Assembly (NCBI GenBank): GCA_965221625.1
Contig: OZ244903.1
Span: 310,001 to 374,000, forward strand
DNA length: 64,000 nt
Reading direction: 5' to 3'
Source of the DNA: Bin127 sp965221625
GTDB taxonomy: Bacteria; Chloroflexota; Dehalococcoidia; Lucifugimonadales; Lucifugimonadaceae
The notes beneath the pieces were generated by a model that saw only the letters and a program-made list of their open reading frames with translations, did no database searches and had not been told where the DNA came from. Of the stretch, positions 7,863-16,640 are shown in pieces; within the stretch, counting starts at the first letter, position 1, and every line of letters starts with the position of its first letter. A program made the position numbers and the translations under genes.

Positions 7863-9203
7863 ATGCAACCGTCTAATACTCCTTCCTCGTCGATCCGCGG
7901 CAACAGATTAGCGAGCGAGTTCACGGCGTCGCTCGACATTGATCGACGGATGTACCGAGAGGACATCGCAGGATCGATCGCGCACGCCGAGATGCTCGCA
8001 AAACAAGGCATCATCTCAACCGATGACGGCGAAGTTATCGTTAATGGGCTTAACCAGATACGGGAAGAGATCGCGAGTGGGAAGTTCGTTTGGAAACCTG
8101 AGCTCGAGGACATCCACATCAATGTGGAGAACCGCCTTTACGAGTTAATCGGCGAAGCCGCAGGCAGGCTCCACACCGCTCGCTCCCGGAACGATCAGGT
8201 CGCGACCGACGCCCGACTATACGCCAAACGCGTTGCAGCTGAGGCCTTGACCGGTTGCCGAAGGTTGCAGCGTGCTTTGCTTGATGTTGCCGATGGGCAC
8301 ATCGGCACCATAATGCCCGGTTACACGCACCTTCAACGCGCCCAACCAGTCACATTCGGGCACGTGATGATGGCGTATCACGAGATGATCGAACGCGACG
8401 CCTATGCGTTTACTCACGCGTCGATTTCGGCCAACGTATTGCCGCTCGGAAGCGGTGCCTTGGCCGGAACTACCTATCCCATAGATCGGGATTACGTAGC
8501 GGAGCGGTTGGGATTCGGATCGATCAGCGAAAACTCGATGGACGCCGTTTCAGACCGCGACTTCATCCTCGACTTCATCTTCGCGGCTGCCAAGTGTATG
8601 ACGCATCTCTCGAGGCTTGCCGAAGACATCGTCGTCTGGTCGTGCGACGAGTTTGGATTCATCAGATTGAGCGACGAATACTCCTCAGGTTCGAGCATGA
8701 TGCCGCAGAAACGCAACCCCGATTACGCCGAGCTCATCCGCGGCAAATCCGGACGCGTCATCGGTTCATTGGTGACGGTGCTGATAATGCTAAAGGCGTT
8801 GCCGCTTACGTACAACCGCGACCTCCAGGAGGACAAGCCACCGCTGATGGATGCTGCCGACACCGTCACAACTTCATTGGAGGCGGCGTGTGGGTTGGTC
8901 GCAGGATTCGAAGTTCGGACTGATCGCATGGCGTCTGCCGTGCGGGACGGTGCGATTTTGGCAACTGACTATGCCGATCATATGGTGCGCGATCTCGGGA
9001 TGCCGTTCCGAGAGGCGTACGTGCACGTCGCAGCACGCACGCGTGGGGAAGCGACGGGCGACATTGATCTTCCGGAAATCACCGCGGAGTCATCGGTGGC
9101 TGCCCGCGACGTCCGCGGGGGTACAGCACCGAGTCAAGTACGCGCGGCAGTAATGCGGGCGTACGGCGAGCATTGGCGCGCGCGTTTGCGTGGCGAGTGG
9201 TAA
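7863..9203 (+). CDS. argH: Argininosuccinate lyase
   Basis: This enzyme splits argininosuccinate into arginine and fumarate, the last step of arginine synthesis. The product has 446 residues, normal for the family. Signature segments are HTARSRNDQV (104-113), GYTHLQRAQP (153-162) with the catalytic Thr/His, and GSSMMPQKRNPD (276-287), the fumarase/ASL superfamily signature with the catalytic Ser loop. It follows a PhyH gene by 15 bp. No other arginine gene is in the window. Confidence 0.97.
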   Translation: MQPSNTPSSSIRGNRLASEFTASLDIDRRMYREDIAGSIAHAEMLAKQGIISTDDGEVIVNGLNQIREEIASGKFVWKPELEDIHINVENRLYELIGEAAGRLHTARSRNDQVATDARLYAKRVAAEALTGCRRLQRALLDVADGHIGTIMPGYTHLQRAQPVTFGHVMMAYHEMIERDAYAFTHASISANVLPLGSGALAGTTYPIDRDYVAERLGFGSISENSMDAVSDRDFILDFIFAAAKCMTHLSRLAEDIVVWSCDEFGFIRLSDEYSSGSSMMPQKRNPDYAELIRGKSGRVIGSLVTVLIMLKALPLTYNRDLQEDKPPLMDAADTVTTSLEAACGLVAGFEVRTDRMASAVRDGAILATDYADHMVRDLGMPFREAYVHVAARTRGEATGDIDLPEITAESSVAARDVRGGTAPSQVRAAVMRAYGEHWRARLRGEW

Positions 9204-9232
9204 GGAATTATTCCAATCGAGGAGCTATCCGT

Positions 9233-9260
9233 CGGGTTGCAGATTCACTCTGGCAACCCG
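9233..9260 (+). terminator. Hairpin downstream of argH
   Basis: An 8-bp stem (CGGGTTGC, 9233-9240, with GCAACCCG, 9253-9260) with a 12-nt loop lies 30 bp after the argH stop. The following ATTGCGATT is a poor U-tract, so termination is plausible but not certain. Confidence 0.45.
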
Positions 9261-9300
9261 ATTGCGATTCTCGGCTCCGCGACATTTACTGCCGCGCAAC

Positions 9301-9341
9301 AAAAAGCAGCGCGCTGCACCTTCTCGACGCAACGCGCTGCT
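9301..9341 (-). terminator. Rho-independent terminator of groESL
   Basis: On the minus strand, AGCAGCGCG (9341-9333) pairs with CGCGCTGCT (9313-9305) in a 9-bp GC-rich stem and is followed by TTTTTGTTG. It lies about 30 nt beyond the groEL stop codon. This is the clearest intrinsic terminator in the window. Confidence 0.85.
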
Positions 9342-9371
9342 CTTAACTCTCAGCTGCTCTAGCGAGGTTGC

Positions 9372-11000
9372 TTAGAAGTCCATTCCGCCACCGGGCGGCA
9401 TACCAGCACCGGCCGGCATCGGCTCGGGTTGCTCAGTGATGAGAGCTGCCGTCGTCAGGATCATTCCTGCGACTGACACCGCGTTCTCAACCGCTGACCG
9501 AGTTACCTTCGCAGGGTCGACGATGCCCATCGCCATCATGTCGCCGTATTCGTCGGTCATGGCGTTGAAACCGAACTTGAGGTCGTCGTTCTGCGAAACC
9601 TTATCGAGGATCACAGCACCTTCGAAGCCACAGTTTCCGGCGATCACCCTGATCGGCTCACGTAGCGACCTGGCGAGGATTTGTACCCCAGTCTGTTCGT
9701 CCTTGTCCTCGAGCACTACCGTGTCGAGCGCCGCGGCGGCGCGGATCAATACGCTGCCTCCGCCGGGGACGATACCTTCCTCAACCGCGGCTCGGGTCGC
9801 CTCAAGGGCGTCCTCGACGCGTTGCTTCTTCTCCTTCATCTCGATCTCGGTGGCTGCACCGACTCGCAGGATAGCAACGCCGCCTGAGAGCTTCGCAAGT
9901 CGCTCTTGCAGCTTCTCACGATCGTAGTCCGAGGTCGTCTCTTCCACTTGCGCTTGGATCTCCTTCATCCGACCGCGGATTTGGTCAGCATCACCGCTGC
10001 CGCCCACGAAGGTCGTGTCGTCCTTCTTGACGACTACCTGCTTGCATCGACCAAGGTCTTCCAGCGTGGCGGAGTCGAGTTTGCGACCGATCTCGTCGGA
10101 GATGACTGTTCCGCCGGTCAGAATTGCGATGTCTTGCAGCATCGCCTTGCGTCGGTCGCCGAACCCAGGGGCTTTGACAGCGACGCAGTTCAACGTGCCG
10201 CGAAGCTTGTTGACGACGAGAGTAGCCAACGCCTCACCCTCGACATCTTCCGCGATCACGATCACGTTCTTGCTTGTCTGCAGAACCTTCTCCAGCAATG
10301 GGAGCAAGTCCGAAACCGCCGAGATCTTCTCAGAGGTAATCAGGATGTACGGGTCGTCAAGGACTGCCTCTTGACGGTCGGGGTTCGTCACGAAGTACGG
10401 CGACAAGAACCCGCGGTCAATCTGCATGCCTTCGACGAACTCGGTCTCGTATGAAAGGGACTTCGACTCGTCGACGGTGATGACGCCGTCTTTGCCGACC
10501 TTCTCCATCACCTCGGCAATGAGCGAACCCATTTCGTCGTCGTGGGACGAGAGAACTGCGACGTTTTCGATCTGAGAAGAACTTTCAACCGGAGTTGACA
10601 GTCCCTTGATCGATTCGCGGACGGTGGCCATGGCCTTTTCCATACCGCGCTTAATCGCCATCGGGTCAGCACCTGCGGCGACGTTCTTGAAACCTTCGGC
10701 AACGATTGCCTGGGCCAAGACAGTAGAGGTCGTGGTGCCGTCACCTGCATCGTCGTTGGTCTTCTTGGATGCCTCTTTAAGCAGTTGGGCACCCATGTTC
10801 TCGAACGGGTCCTCAAGGTCGACTTCCTTGGCGATGGTGACGCCGTCGGAGTTGACCTGCGGAGGTCCGAACTTCTTGTCAACGATGACGTTTTGACCGC
10901 GCGGTCCAAGCGTCTTCTTGACGGTGTTAGCGAGGATGTCGATGCCTTCTTTGAGCTTGGCACGCGCTTCCTCTTCAAATAGCAAATCTTTTGCTGGCAT
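9372..11000 (-). CDS. groL: Chaperonin GroEL (60 kDa)
   Basis: GroEL forms the double-ring folding chamber with GroES in the cytoplasm. The 542-residue protein starts MPAKDLLFEEEARAKLKEG, contains the nucleotide-binding DDAGDGTTTSTVLAQ segment and ends in the Gly/Met-rich tail GAGMPPGGGMDF. It is complete and of normal length. groES lies 47 bp upstream. The pair is followed by an intrinsic terminator and preceded by a CIRCE-like element, so HrcA control is likely; hrcA itself is not in the window. Confidence 0.98.
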   Translation of the reverse strand: MPAKDLLFEEEARAKLKEGIDILANTVKKTLGPRGQNVIVDKKFGPPQVNSDGVTIAKEVDLEDPFENMGAQLLKEASKKTNDDAGDGTTTSTVLAQAIVAEGFKNVAAGADPMAIKRGMEKAMATVRESIKGLSTPVESSSQIENVAVLSSHDDEMGSLIAEVMEKVGKDGVITVDESKSLSYETEFVEGMQIDRGFLSPYFVTNPDRQEAVLDDPYILITSEKISAVSDLLPLLEKVLQTSKNVIVIAEDVEGEALATLVVNKLRGTLNCVAVKAPGFGDRRKAMLQDIAILTGGTVISDEIGRKLDSATLEDLGRCKQVVVKKDDTTFVGGSGDADQIRGRMKEIQAQVEETTSDYDREKLQERLAKLSGGVAILRVGAATEIEMKEKKQRVEDALEATRAAVEEGIVPGGGSVLIRAAAALDTVVLEDKDEQTGVQILARSLREPIRVIAGNCGFEGAVILDKVSQNDDLKFGFNAMTDEYGDMMAMGIVDPAKVTRSAVENAVSVAGMILTTAALITEQPEPMPAGAGMPPGGGMDF

Positions 11001-11047
11001 TCGCCTGTTTACTCCTTCAATTTCTGATGCCCGAGAAAAACCTCGAG

Positions 11048-11344
11048 TTAGCCTACGATCGCCAAGATGTCGGATTCGCGGACGATTAGGTATTCGTCGC
11101 CGTCTTGTGAATACTCGGTGCCTGCGTATTTTGAGTAGATCACGCTGTCGCCGACGCTTACACTCAGGTCGATGACTTTACCGTCGTCGGTGGTACGGCC
11201 GGGGCCGACTGCCACGACAGCACCTTGTTGCGGCTTTTCTTTCGCGGTGTCGGGGATGATGATCCCGCCGGGGCTGGTAGCCTCATCCTCATCCGCCGGT
11301 GCGATGACGACTCGGTCACCCAATGGCTTCAAATTTACCGTCAC
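11048..11344 (-). CDS. groS: Co-chaperonin GroES
   Basis: This is a 98-residue GroES, the heptameric lid of the GroEL chamber. It starts LKPLGDRVVIAPADEDE, and the mobile loop is in ATSPGGIIIPDTAKEKPQ. The start is GTG at 11344, supported by AAGGAGGT 8 nt upstream on the minus strand. It is the first gene of the groESL operon, with about 130 nt of untranslated leader from the predicted promoter. Confidence 0.97.
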   Translation of the reverse strand: MTVNLKPLGDRVVIAPADEDEATSPGGIIIPDTAKEKPQQGAVVAVGPGRTTDDGKVIDLSVSVGDSVIYSKYAGTEYSQDGDEYLIVRESDILAIVG

Positions 11345-11450
11345 TCGGTCTTACCTCCTTGCGTATTCGCAAAAATCACGCTTTGCAGTTGCCGCACGAT
11401 CCGATAGCCATCGGAGCGGCGGTAGATTCAACGGCTCGCGTCGAAATTCG

Positions 11451-11477
11451 TTAGCAGACTCACCTGTCGACTGCTAA
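11451..11477 (-). promoter_or_regulatory. CIRCE-like operator (HrcA site) of groESL
   Basis: An inverted repeat TTAGCAGAC-N9-GACTGCTAA has exactly the 9-9-9 architecture of CIRCE (consensus TTAGCACTC-N9-GAGTGCTAA) and matches it at 15 of 18 arm positions. It begins 6 bp downstream of the predicted -10 hexamer, so it would cover the transcription start. HrcA repression released on heat shock is the expected control. Confidence 0.85.
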
Positions 11478-11482
11478 TAGAA

Positions 11483-11488
11483 ATTATA
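11483..11488 (-). promoter_or_regulatory. -10 element of the groESL promoter
   Basis: On the minus strand the sequence reads TATAAT, a perfect sigma-70 -10 hexamer, directly upstream of the CIRCE-like repeat. The -35 region at the usual spacing is poor (best candidate TTCAAC with an over-long 20-bp spacer). Confidence 0.6.
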
Positions 11489-11549
11489 ACCAGACAGTTA
11501 GCATTCGAGTTGAATCTTGGCGAACTCTGAAACGCCTTCAGGTTAAGAC

Positions 11550-12095
11550 ATGACACCAGAGCAACTCATCATCGGTTTGGTCCGCATCGCAGGATCACTA
11601 CCAGTGTTGCGCTGGGCTTTCGCTGGCGCATTAGTCGCCATCGTCGTCGATTTCTCAGACCTCTTCTTGATGGGTTGGATAAGACTCGGCGGCCTCGGTA
11701 ACTATCAAGCGTTCGACAAGTGGATCGACCAGGTTTACATGTTTGCGTTCCTGTGGGTGGCAGTTAGGCAATGGGACGGTCCGGGAAGGGACATCGCGAT
11801 CGGGTTGTTCCTCTTCCGAGCGATCGGCTTCATCGCATTCGAGATAACGCAAGAACGGTGGATGCTCTTCGCCTTTCCGAACGTCTTTGAATTCTGGTTC
11901 GTCGCCATAGCAGCGCAGCGGCATTGGTGGCCGAATTGCGAGCTAACGCGGGCGAGAATCATCGGCTTGCTGATTGCCTGCGCCACACTCAAGCTAGCGC
12001 AGGAATGGGTGCTGCACGGAGGACGATACCTTGACCGCTACCGCGCGGTGGATCTCGTCGCAGATTGGTGGAACGCGATCGCAAGCCTATTCTGA
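11550..12095 (+). CDS. Membrane protein of unknown function
   Basis: The product has 181 residues with about five hydrophobic segments, aromatic-rich loops (FDKWIDQVYMFAFLWVAVRQW, FAFPNVFEFWF) and a charged C-terminus. I recognise no family motif. It is divergent from groES and shares the 205-bp spacer with it, so the spacer may hold promoters for both strands. It converges on ffh, 36 bp away. Similar polytopic proteins of this size occur in marine Chloroflexota, but that is recollection and was not searched. Confidence 0.65.
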   Translation: MTPEQLIIGLVRIAGSLPVLRWAFAGALVAIVVDFSDLFLMGWIRLGGLGNYQAFDKWIDQVYMFAFLWVAVRQWDGPGRDIAIGLFLFRAIGFIAFEITQERWMLFAFPNVFEFWFVAIAAQRHWWPNCELTRARIIGLLIACATLKLAQEWVLHGGRYLDRYRAVDLVADWWNAIASLF

Positions 12096-12131
12096 TGTGA
12101 AGCGCGCATCGCCGAAAATAAGGGACGATGA

Positions 12132-13472
12132 TCAGAATCCGCGCATCATGTTGCGCAGTTCTCGCTCGCCCTTGGCTCCACTGATGCGACGCATCATCTT
12201 CTGCATCTGACGATACTGTCCCAGCAACTGGTTCACCTGCGTCGGCGATGTCCCCGAACCAACAGCGATACGACGACGGCGTGAGCCATTCAACATCGTC
12301 GGATTGGCACGCTCTTGCGGCGTCATTGAGAGGATGATCGCCTCGACTTGAGCCATCCTGCGTTCGTCCACGTCCTTGAGTGAGTTCGCGCGCAACGCAC
12401 CCATGCCCGGTATCATCCCCAACACATCAGAAAGCGGACCCATCTTCTTCAGCGATTGGAACTGCTCCAACATGTCGTTGAGATCGAACTGATTTCGACG
12501 CAAACGCTCCTCTAGCCGTTTCGCATTGTCTTCGTCAATCTCCCGCTGCGCCTTTTCGATGAGCGTCGTGACGTCGCCCATGCCGAGAATCCGTTGCGCC
12601 ATGCGTTCCGGATGAAACGCCTCAAGTTGCTCAGGTCGTTCTCCGACGCCGACGAACTTCACCGGGACGCCGGCAACAGAACGCATCGAAAGTGCTGCAC
12701 CACCTCTAGCATCGCCGTCCATCTTGGTCAACAGCACGCCTGAAAGACCCACTCGCCGATTGAACTCTGAACCGGATGTAACAGCATCCTGCCCCGTCAT
12801 CGCGTCGACTACGAGGAAAGTCTCCACCGGTTTAACTCGCGATTTGATCTTCTCGAGTTCTGACATCAGTTCATCGTCGATGGCGAGCCGGCCGGCAGTG
12901 TCAAGGATGAGCCAACGAACTTCATGCTGTTGCGCCCGTTTCACTGCGTTCTCAGCGACCTTCAGCGGAGACGATTTGCGGACGTCCTCGCTGTAAACTG
13001 GTACGTTGATCTGTTTGCCCAACGTGACAACCTGCTCAACGGCTGCGGGGCGTTGAAGGTCACAAGCCGCGAGCATCACGTCTTGCTTGCGTTCGCGCTT
13101 GATGTGCAGGGCCAGCTTAGCTGCCGCGGTAGTCTTACCCGCTCCCTGCAATCCAACCAGCATGATGACGCTGGGTGGCGATTCGCCACGCTGCAACTCC
13201 GCACTGTCCCCACCGAGGATTTCGACCAGATTGTCTTGAACGATCTTGATGACCGTCTGTCCGGGCGTCAACGATTTGAGTACGTCCTCGCCTTGTGCTT
13301 GCTCCCGAATCTTTGCGACGAAGCTGCGCGCGACCTTGAAATCGACGTCGGCTTCCAACAAAGCCATGCGCACTTGGCGGAGCGCGGTTTCGATGTCCCT
13401 CTCGGACAGTCGCCCTTTGCCGGTCAGCGTGCCGAGAGCTGAGGTAAGGCGTTCAGAGATGGTCTCGAACAT
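12132..13472 (-). CDS. ffh: Signal recognition particle GTPase Ffh
   Basis: This is the 446-residue protein component of the SRP, which takes ribosomes with emerging membrane proteins to the FtsY receptor. The N domain leads into the G domain, with the P-loop GLQGAGKTTAAAKLA, DTAGR and TKMDGDARGGAALS. The methionine-rich M domain that binds 4.5S RNA and signal sequences ends in ELRNMMRGF. It lies 7 bp downstream of the CBS-domain gene and is probably co-transcribed with it. Confidence 0.97.
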   Translation of the reverse strand: MFETISERLTSALGTLTGKGRLSERDIETALRQVRMALLEADVDFKVARSFVAKIREQAQGEDVLKSLTPGQTVIKIVQDNLVEILGGDSAELQRGESPPSVIMLVGLQGAGKTTAAAKLALHIKRERKQDVMLAACDLQRPAAVEQVVTLGKQINVPVYSEDVRKSSPLKVAENAVKRAQQHEVRWLILDTAGRLAIDDELMSELEKIKSRVKPVETFLVVDAMTGQDAVTSGSEFNRRVGLSGVLLTKMDGDARGGAALSMRSVAGVPVKFVGVGERPEQLEAFHPERMAQRILGMGDVTTLIEKAQREIDEDNAKRLEERLRRNQFDLNDMLEQFQSLKKMGPLSDVLGMIPGMGALRANSLKDVDERRMAQVEAIILSMTPQERANPTMLNGSRRRRIAVGSGTSPTQVNQLLGQYRQMQKMMRRISGAKGERELRNMMRGF

Positions 13473-13479
13473 TGATAGT

Positions 13480-13926
13480 TCAATCGATGCGCGTCAGTGA
13501 AGATAGCGTCGTTTCCGGTTGGCGATCCCAACCAGAGAAGATATCGCTCGCCAGTTGTTGCATCACGCGACTGATGTTGGAGAACGTGGTAATCCCAACC
13601 GGTTCGCTAGCATCGTCGACGACCGGTAATCTAGAGATTCTGCGTTGAGACATCACGCGCGCCGCTTCCACGACGTCGGTGTCAGGGCTGGCGGTGTGTA
13701 CCGGGCTACTCATGTGCAGCAAGATTGGCACTGCAGTTGGATCTTCGCCCGCACCGACGCAACCTACCGCCACGTCCCAACTGGTGATGATGCCTTCGAC
13801 GACCCCCTTGCGCACGACGACCAATGAACCGACGTCGTACTCGCGCATCCGTTTGGCGGCTTCAGCAACGCTCAACTCGGCGGTAATCGAAATCACCGGC
13901 GACGTCATTATCTCTTCCAAGCGCAT
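13480..13926 (-). CDS. CBS-domain pair protein
   Basis: The 148-residue product consists of two CBS motifs and little else. The first starts IMTSPVISITAELSVAEAAKRMREYDVGSLVVV; the second is around MSSPVHTASPDTDVVEAARVMSQRRISRLPVVD. Stand-alone CBS pairs bind adenine nucleotides or related ligands and act as sensors. The gene precedes ffh by 7 bp. The partner protein is unknown. Confidence 0.88.
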   Translation of the reverse strand: MRLEEIMTSPVISITAELSVAEAAKRMREYDVGSLVVVRKGVVEGIITSWDVAVGCVGAGEDPTAVPILLHMSSPVHTASPDTDVVEAARVMSQRRISRLPVVDDASEPVGITTFSNISRVMQQLASDIFSGWDRQPETTLSSLTRID

Positions 13927-13958
13927 CGTTGTGTTTCGCCCAGCGGTTGAGAGCGTTT

Positions 13959-13970
13959 ATCATGCATGAT
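13959..13970. promoter_or_regulatory. 12-bp perfect palindrome upstream of the CBS gene
   Basis: ATCATGCATGAT lies 33 bp upstream of the CBS-protein start and about 85 bp before the 27-residue ORF on the other strand. A perfect 12-bp palindrome in a divergent spacer is a possible operator, but no regulator is adjacent and short palindromes occur by chance. Confidence 0.25.
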
Positions 13971-14054
13971 TGGGCTTCCGCTGGCAAAACTCGCCAGCAA
14001 ATCCCGCACATCAAGTACCAATTCTAGACTCGCAGATCTTACGGAAAAGCAACC

Positions 14055-14138
14055 ATGTCCATAATTCTGATGATCGTCCTCGTCGCGCTCTCGGCAATCG
14101 CAATCGGCGTCGCAGTCGCCAACATCAGTCCGGTTTAG
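14055..14138 (+). CDS. Possible 27-residue hydrophobic peptide
   Basis: An ATG at 14055 opens a 27-codon frame, MSIILMIVLVALSAIAIGVAVANISPV, ending in TAG. It is one hydrophobic segment with a short polar tail, as expected for a single-pass membrane miniprotein. A weak purine stretch (GGAAAAG) lies 5 nt upstream. It lies 39 bp before a hydroxypyruvate-isomerase-like gene. Support is limited to composition and position. Confidence 0.35.
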   Translation: MSIILMIVLVALSAIAIGVAVANISPV

Positions 14139-14177
14139 GTTCGCCCGAACCTTCCCATCTGCGACCAAAACCGTCCG

Positions 14178-14945
14178 ATGCCGAAGATCAACGCAAACAT
14201 CCAGTTCATGTTCAACGAGCACGAGCTGCTTGACCGTTACGACGCAGCAGCGGCGGCCGGTTTCAAAGGCGTCGAGATACAGGCACCGTATTCGGAACCG
14301 ATTCCGGCCATCCAAGAACGCCTTGAGCGCAATGTCCTCAAGCATGTGATCATCAACGCTCCGGTCGCGGACCCCGACACCGGTTTGAACAATCTCCCGT
14401 TGCAACCTGACCAAGTCGGGCTATATCAAGAGCGGATCGCCTTAAGCGTCGAGTACGCGGCGGTACTCGGATGTGTCGGCGTCAATACCGGTATCGGACC
14501 TTTGCCAGAAGGATTGGATCCCGAGATCGCTTACCGTACCTATATCGACAATCTGCGTTATGCCGCTACCGAGTTGGAGAAGTTCGGGGTGATGGCTCTC
14601 ATCGAACCGATAAACACGCGCGACCAACCTGGCTTCTTCATCTCCACGTCAGCCGGCGGCATGCAAGCCATTGAAGACGCTGACCATCCAAATGTGTACC
14701 TGCAGTACGACTTCTATCACATGCAGATTATGGAAGGCAATCTCATGGAGACGTTCGCGAGATTGATGCCGCGCATCGGGCACGTGCAGTTCGCTGATAC
14801 ACCCGGACGCAACGAACCAGGCACTGGCGAAATCAACTACGACTTCATATTCCGCAAACTCGATGAACTAGGTTACCAAAGGTGGGCCGGTGCAGAGTAC
14901 ACACCGTCAAAGCGCACCGAAGATTCCCTCGGATGGCTGCCTTAA
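14178..14945 (+). CDS. Hydroxypyruvate isomerase-like TIM-barrel protein
   Basis: The 255-residue protein belongs to the xylose-isomerase-like TIM-barrel family, closest by motif to hydroxypyruvate isomerase (Hyi), which interconverts hydroxypyruvate and tartronate semialdehyde. The N-terminal MPKINANIQFMFNEHELLDR strand, the metal-ligand Glu in ALIEPINT, YDFYHMQIMEG, GHVQFADTPGRNEPGTGE and the terminal GAEYTPS Glu are all in place. The length is typical. It stands alone, so the pathway (glyoxylate or sugar-acid breakdown) is inferred. Other sugar-phosphate or keto-acid isomerase activities are possible. Confidence 0.8.
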   Translation: MPKINANIQFMFNEHELLDRYDAAAAAGFKGVEIQAPYSEPIPAIQERLERNVLKHVIINAPVADPDTGLNNLPLQPDQVGLYQERIALSVEYAAVLGCVGVNTGIGPLPEGLDPEIAYRTYIDNLRYAATELEKFGVMALIEPINTRDQPGFFISTSAGGMQAIEDADHPNVYLQYDFYHMQIMEGNLMETFARLMPRIGHVQFADTPGRNEPGTGEINYDFIFRKLDELGYQRWAGAEYTPSKRTEDSLGWLP

Positions 14946-15062
14946 CTGGACGACCGAGTTTGGTCGATATGCCGTAGTCGAGCAGCCTCAGAAACGCGCT
15001 TGTATGTGGGGACGCGTCGACGTTACTAATCGCGCTTAACATTCCCTGAATAGGATTGCGCC

Positions 15063-15857
15063 ATGGATAAGCCGATAGTTACCTTCGATGATAGGGAACT
15101 CGTCCTAGAAACCGAACAGACTTCCGTCTTCTACGGCTCTACATTGGCGGTCGAAGAAGTCTCAATCCAGATTCCTCGCAATACGATTGTTTCACTGATT
15201 GGCCCTTCGGGATGCGGCAAGAGCACACTGCTCCGCTGCTTCAATCGGATGAACGACCTAATCCCGGGCGCACGGGTCACCGGCAGCGTCAAGTACCAGG
15301 GGATAAACGTCAACGACGAACGTGTGGATCCGACTGACATCCGCTTCCGCATCGGCATGGTGTTTCAACGTCCGAACCCGTTCCCGAAAAGCATCTACGA
15401 CAACGTGGCGTTCGGCCCCCGCGTGAATGGACTAACCGAAGATCTGGACAGGACGGTTGAGGATTCTCTACGGCGAGCAGCATTGTGGGATGAGGTGAAG
15501 GATCGCCTTGATGATAGCGGTTTGGGCATCTCCGGCGGTCAACAGCAAAGACTCTGTATCGCCCGTGCGCTGGCGGTTGACCCGGACGTGGTTTTGATGG
15601 ACGAACCGGCATCGGCACTCGATCCGATTTCGACACAGGCTATCGAAGACCTAATTCGTGAACTCTCGACGGAGGTTACGATCATCATCGTTACTCACAA
15701 CATGCAGCAAGCGACGCGGATTTCCGATTACTCCGCGGTGATGATGGTCGGCGAAGACCGAGTCGGGCACCTGATAGAGTATGGCACCAACGAACAAGTG
15801 TTTGGCAACCCAGTCGATCCTAGGACCGAAGCATATGTCACGGGACGTATCGGCTAA
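15063..15857 (+). CDS. pstB: Phosphate ABC transporter ATP-binding protein PstB
   Basis: This is the 264-residue ATPase of the high-affinity phosphate importer. Walker A is GPSGCGKST (47-55), the signature SGGQQQRLCIARAL begins at 157 and Walker B is VVLMDEP (176-182). FNRMNDLIPGARVTG and RPNPFPKSIYDNVAFGPR are PstB-specific. phoU follows 17 bp later. pstS, pstC and pstA are not present in the window, so this is a detached pstB-phoU pair. Confidence 0.95.
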   Translation: MDKPIVTFDDRELVLETEQTSVFYGSTLAVEEVSIQIPRNTIVSLIGPSGCGKSTLLRCFNRMNDLIPGARVTGSVKYQGINVNDERVDPTDIRFRIGMVFQRPNPFPKSIYDNVAFGPRVNGLTEDLDRTVEDSLRRAALWDEVKDRLDDSGLGISGGQQQRLCIARALAVDPDVVLMDEPASALDPISTQAIEDLIRELSTEVTIIIVTHNMQQATRISDYSAVMMVGEDRVGHLIEYGTNEQVFGNPVDPRTEAYVTGRIG

Positions 15858-15874
15858 CGAGTGAGGTAGGAATT

Positions 15875-16564
15875 ATGCCCAACGAGCAACTCGACTACGA
15901 GTTAGCACACATTGAGGCTGAAATCGTTTTGCTTGGCGGTATGGTTGAGACCGCCATCGCCAAGGCGATCCGCGCATTGAAAACGCGCGACCTCGAATTA
16001 TCAGAGACGGTTGTAGATGAAGATGACCGCATCGACGACTTCGAGAACAAGATCCAAAACGATTGCGTCGAACAGATTCGTCGGCAGGCGCCACTCGCTG
16101 CCGACCTCCGGCGCGTCATCGGGATGATGTTCATCGCCACCGAATTGGAGCGCATTGGAGACTACGCTGAAGGCATCGCCAAGATTTCGCTCAAAATGGG
16201 TCACGAAGCTCCCCTAAAGGAACTAGAAGACATCCCTAGAATGGCCGACCTCGCTATCTCGATGATGAAGCGGAGCATTGATGCCATGACCATTTCAGAC
16301 CGAGACGAAGCGGCGAAGATGGCGGTTGCCATCGAAGACGACGATGACGAAGTCGACCGGCTATACCTCAAGGTTCAATCGGACGTCCTTTCGTTGGTCG
16401 AAGAAGACAGCGGCACGGCAGTTCAAGGCACGTACTTGATGTGGGCGGCGCACAACGTCGAACGCGTCGCCGATCGCGCTACCAACATCGCTGAGCGTGC
16501 AATCTATATGTCTACCGGTGTCCTCGTTAGCGGTCGGCAACAAGCCCGGGCCGCAGTCGGATAG
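15875..16564 (+). CDS. phoU: Phosphate-specific transport system accessory protein PhoU
   Basis: This 229-residue all-helical protein has two PhoU repeats with the metal-binding E/D-rich helices (ELERIGDYAEGIAK and NVERVADRATNIAE). PhoU restrains phosphate uptake through PstSCAB and dampens PhoR signalling. It is 17 bp downstream of pstB, clearly co-transcribed. No phoR/phoB is visible. Confidence 0.95.
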   Translation: MPNEQLDYELAHIEAEIVLLGGMVETAIAKAIRALKTRDLELSETVVDEDDRIDDFENKIQNDCVEQIRRQAPLAADLRRVIGMMFIATELERIGDYAEGIAKISLKMGHEAPLKELEDIPRMADLAISMMKRSIDAMTISDRDEAAKMAVAIEDDDDEVDRLYLKVQSDVLSLVEEDSGTAVQGTYLMWAAHNVERVADRATNIAERAIYMSTGVLVSGRQQARAAVG

Positions 16565-16640
16565 ACGTCGTCCCGCATCGCAGCAACTCGACGCGACCGA
16601 TTGGCTGTCCTCAAGTTTGCTTGCGACCAAATCGTCGAGG

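Noticed and set aside
13908..14414. 168-codon minus-strand frame across the CBS/hydroxypyruvate-isomerase spacer
   Set aside because: It overlaps two well-supported genes and has unlike composition with no domain.
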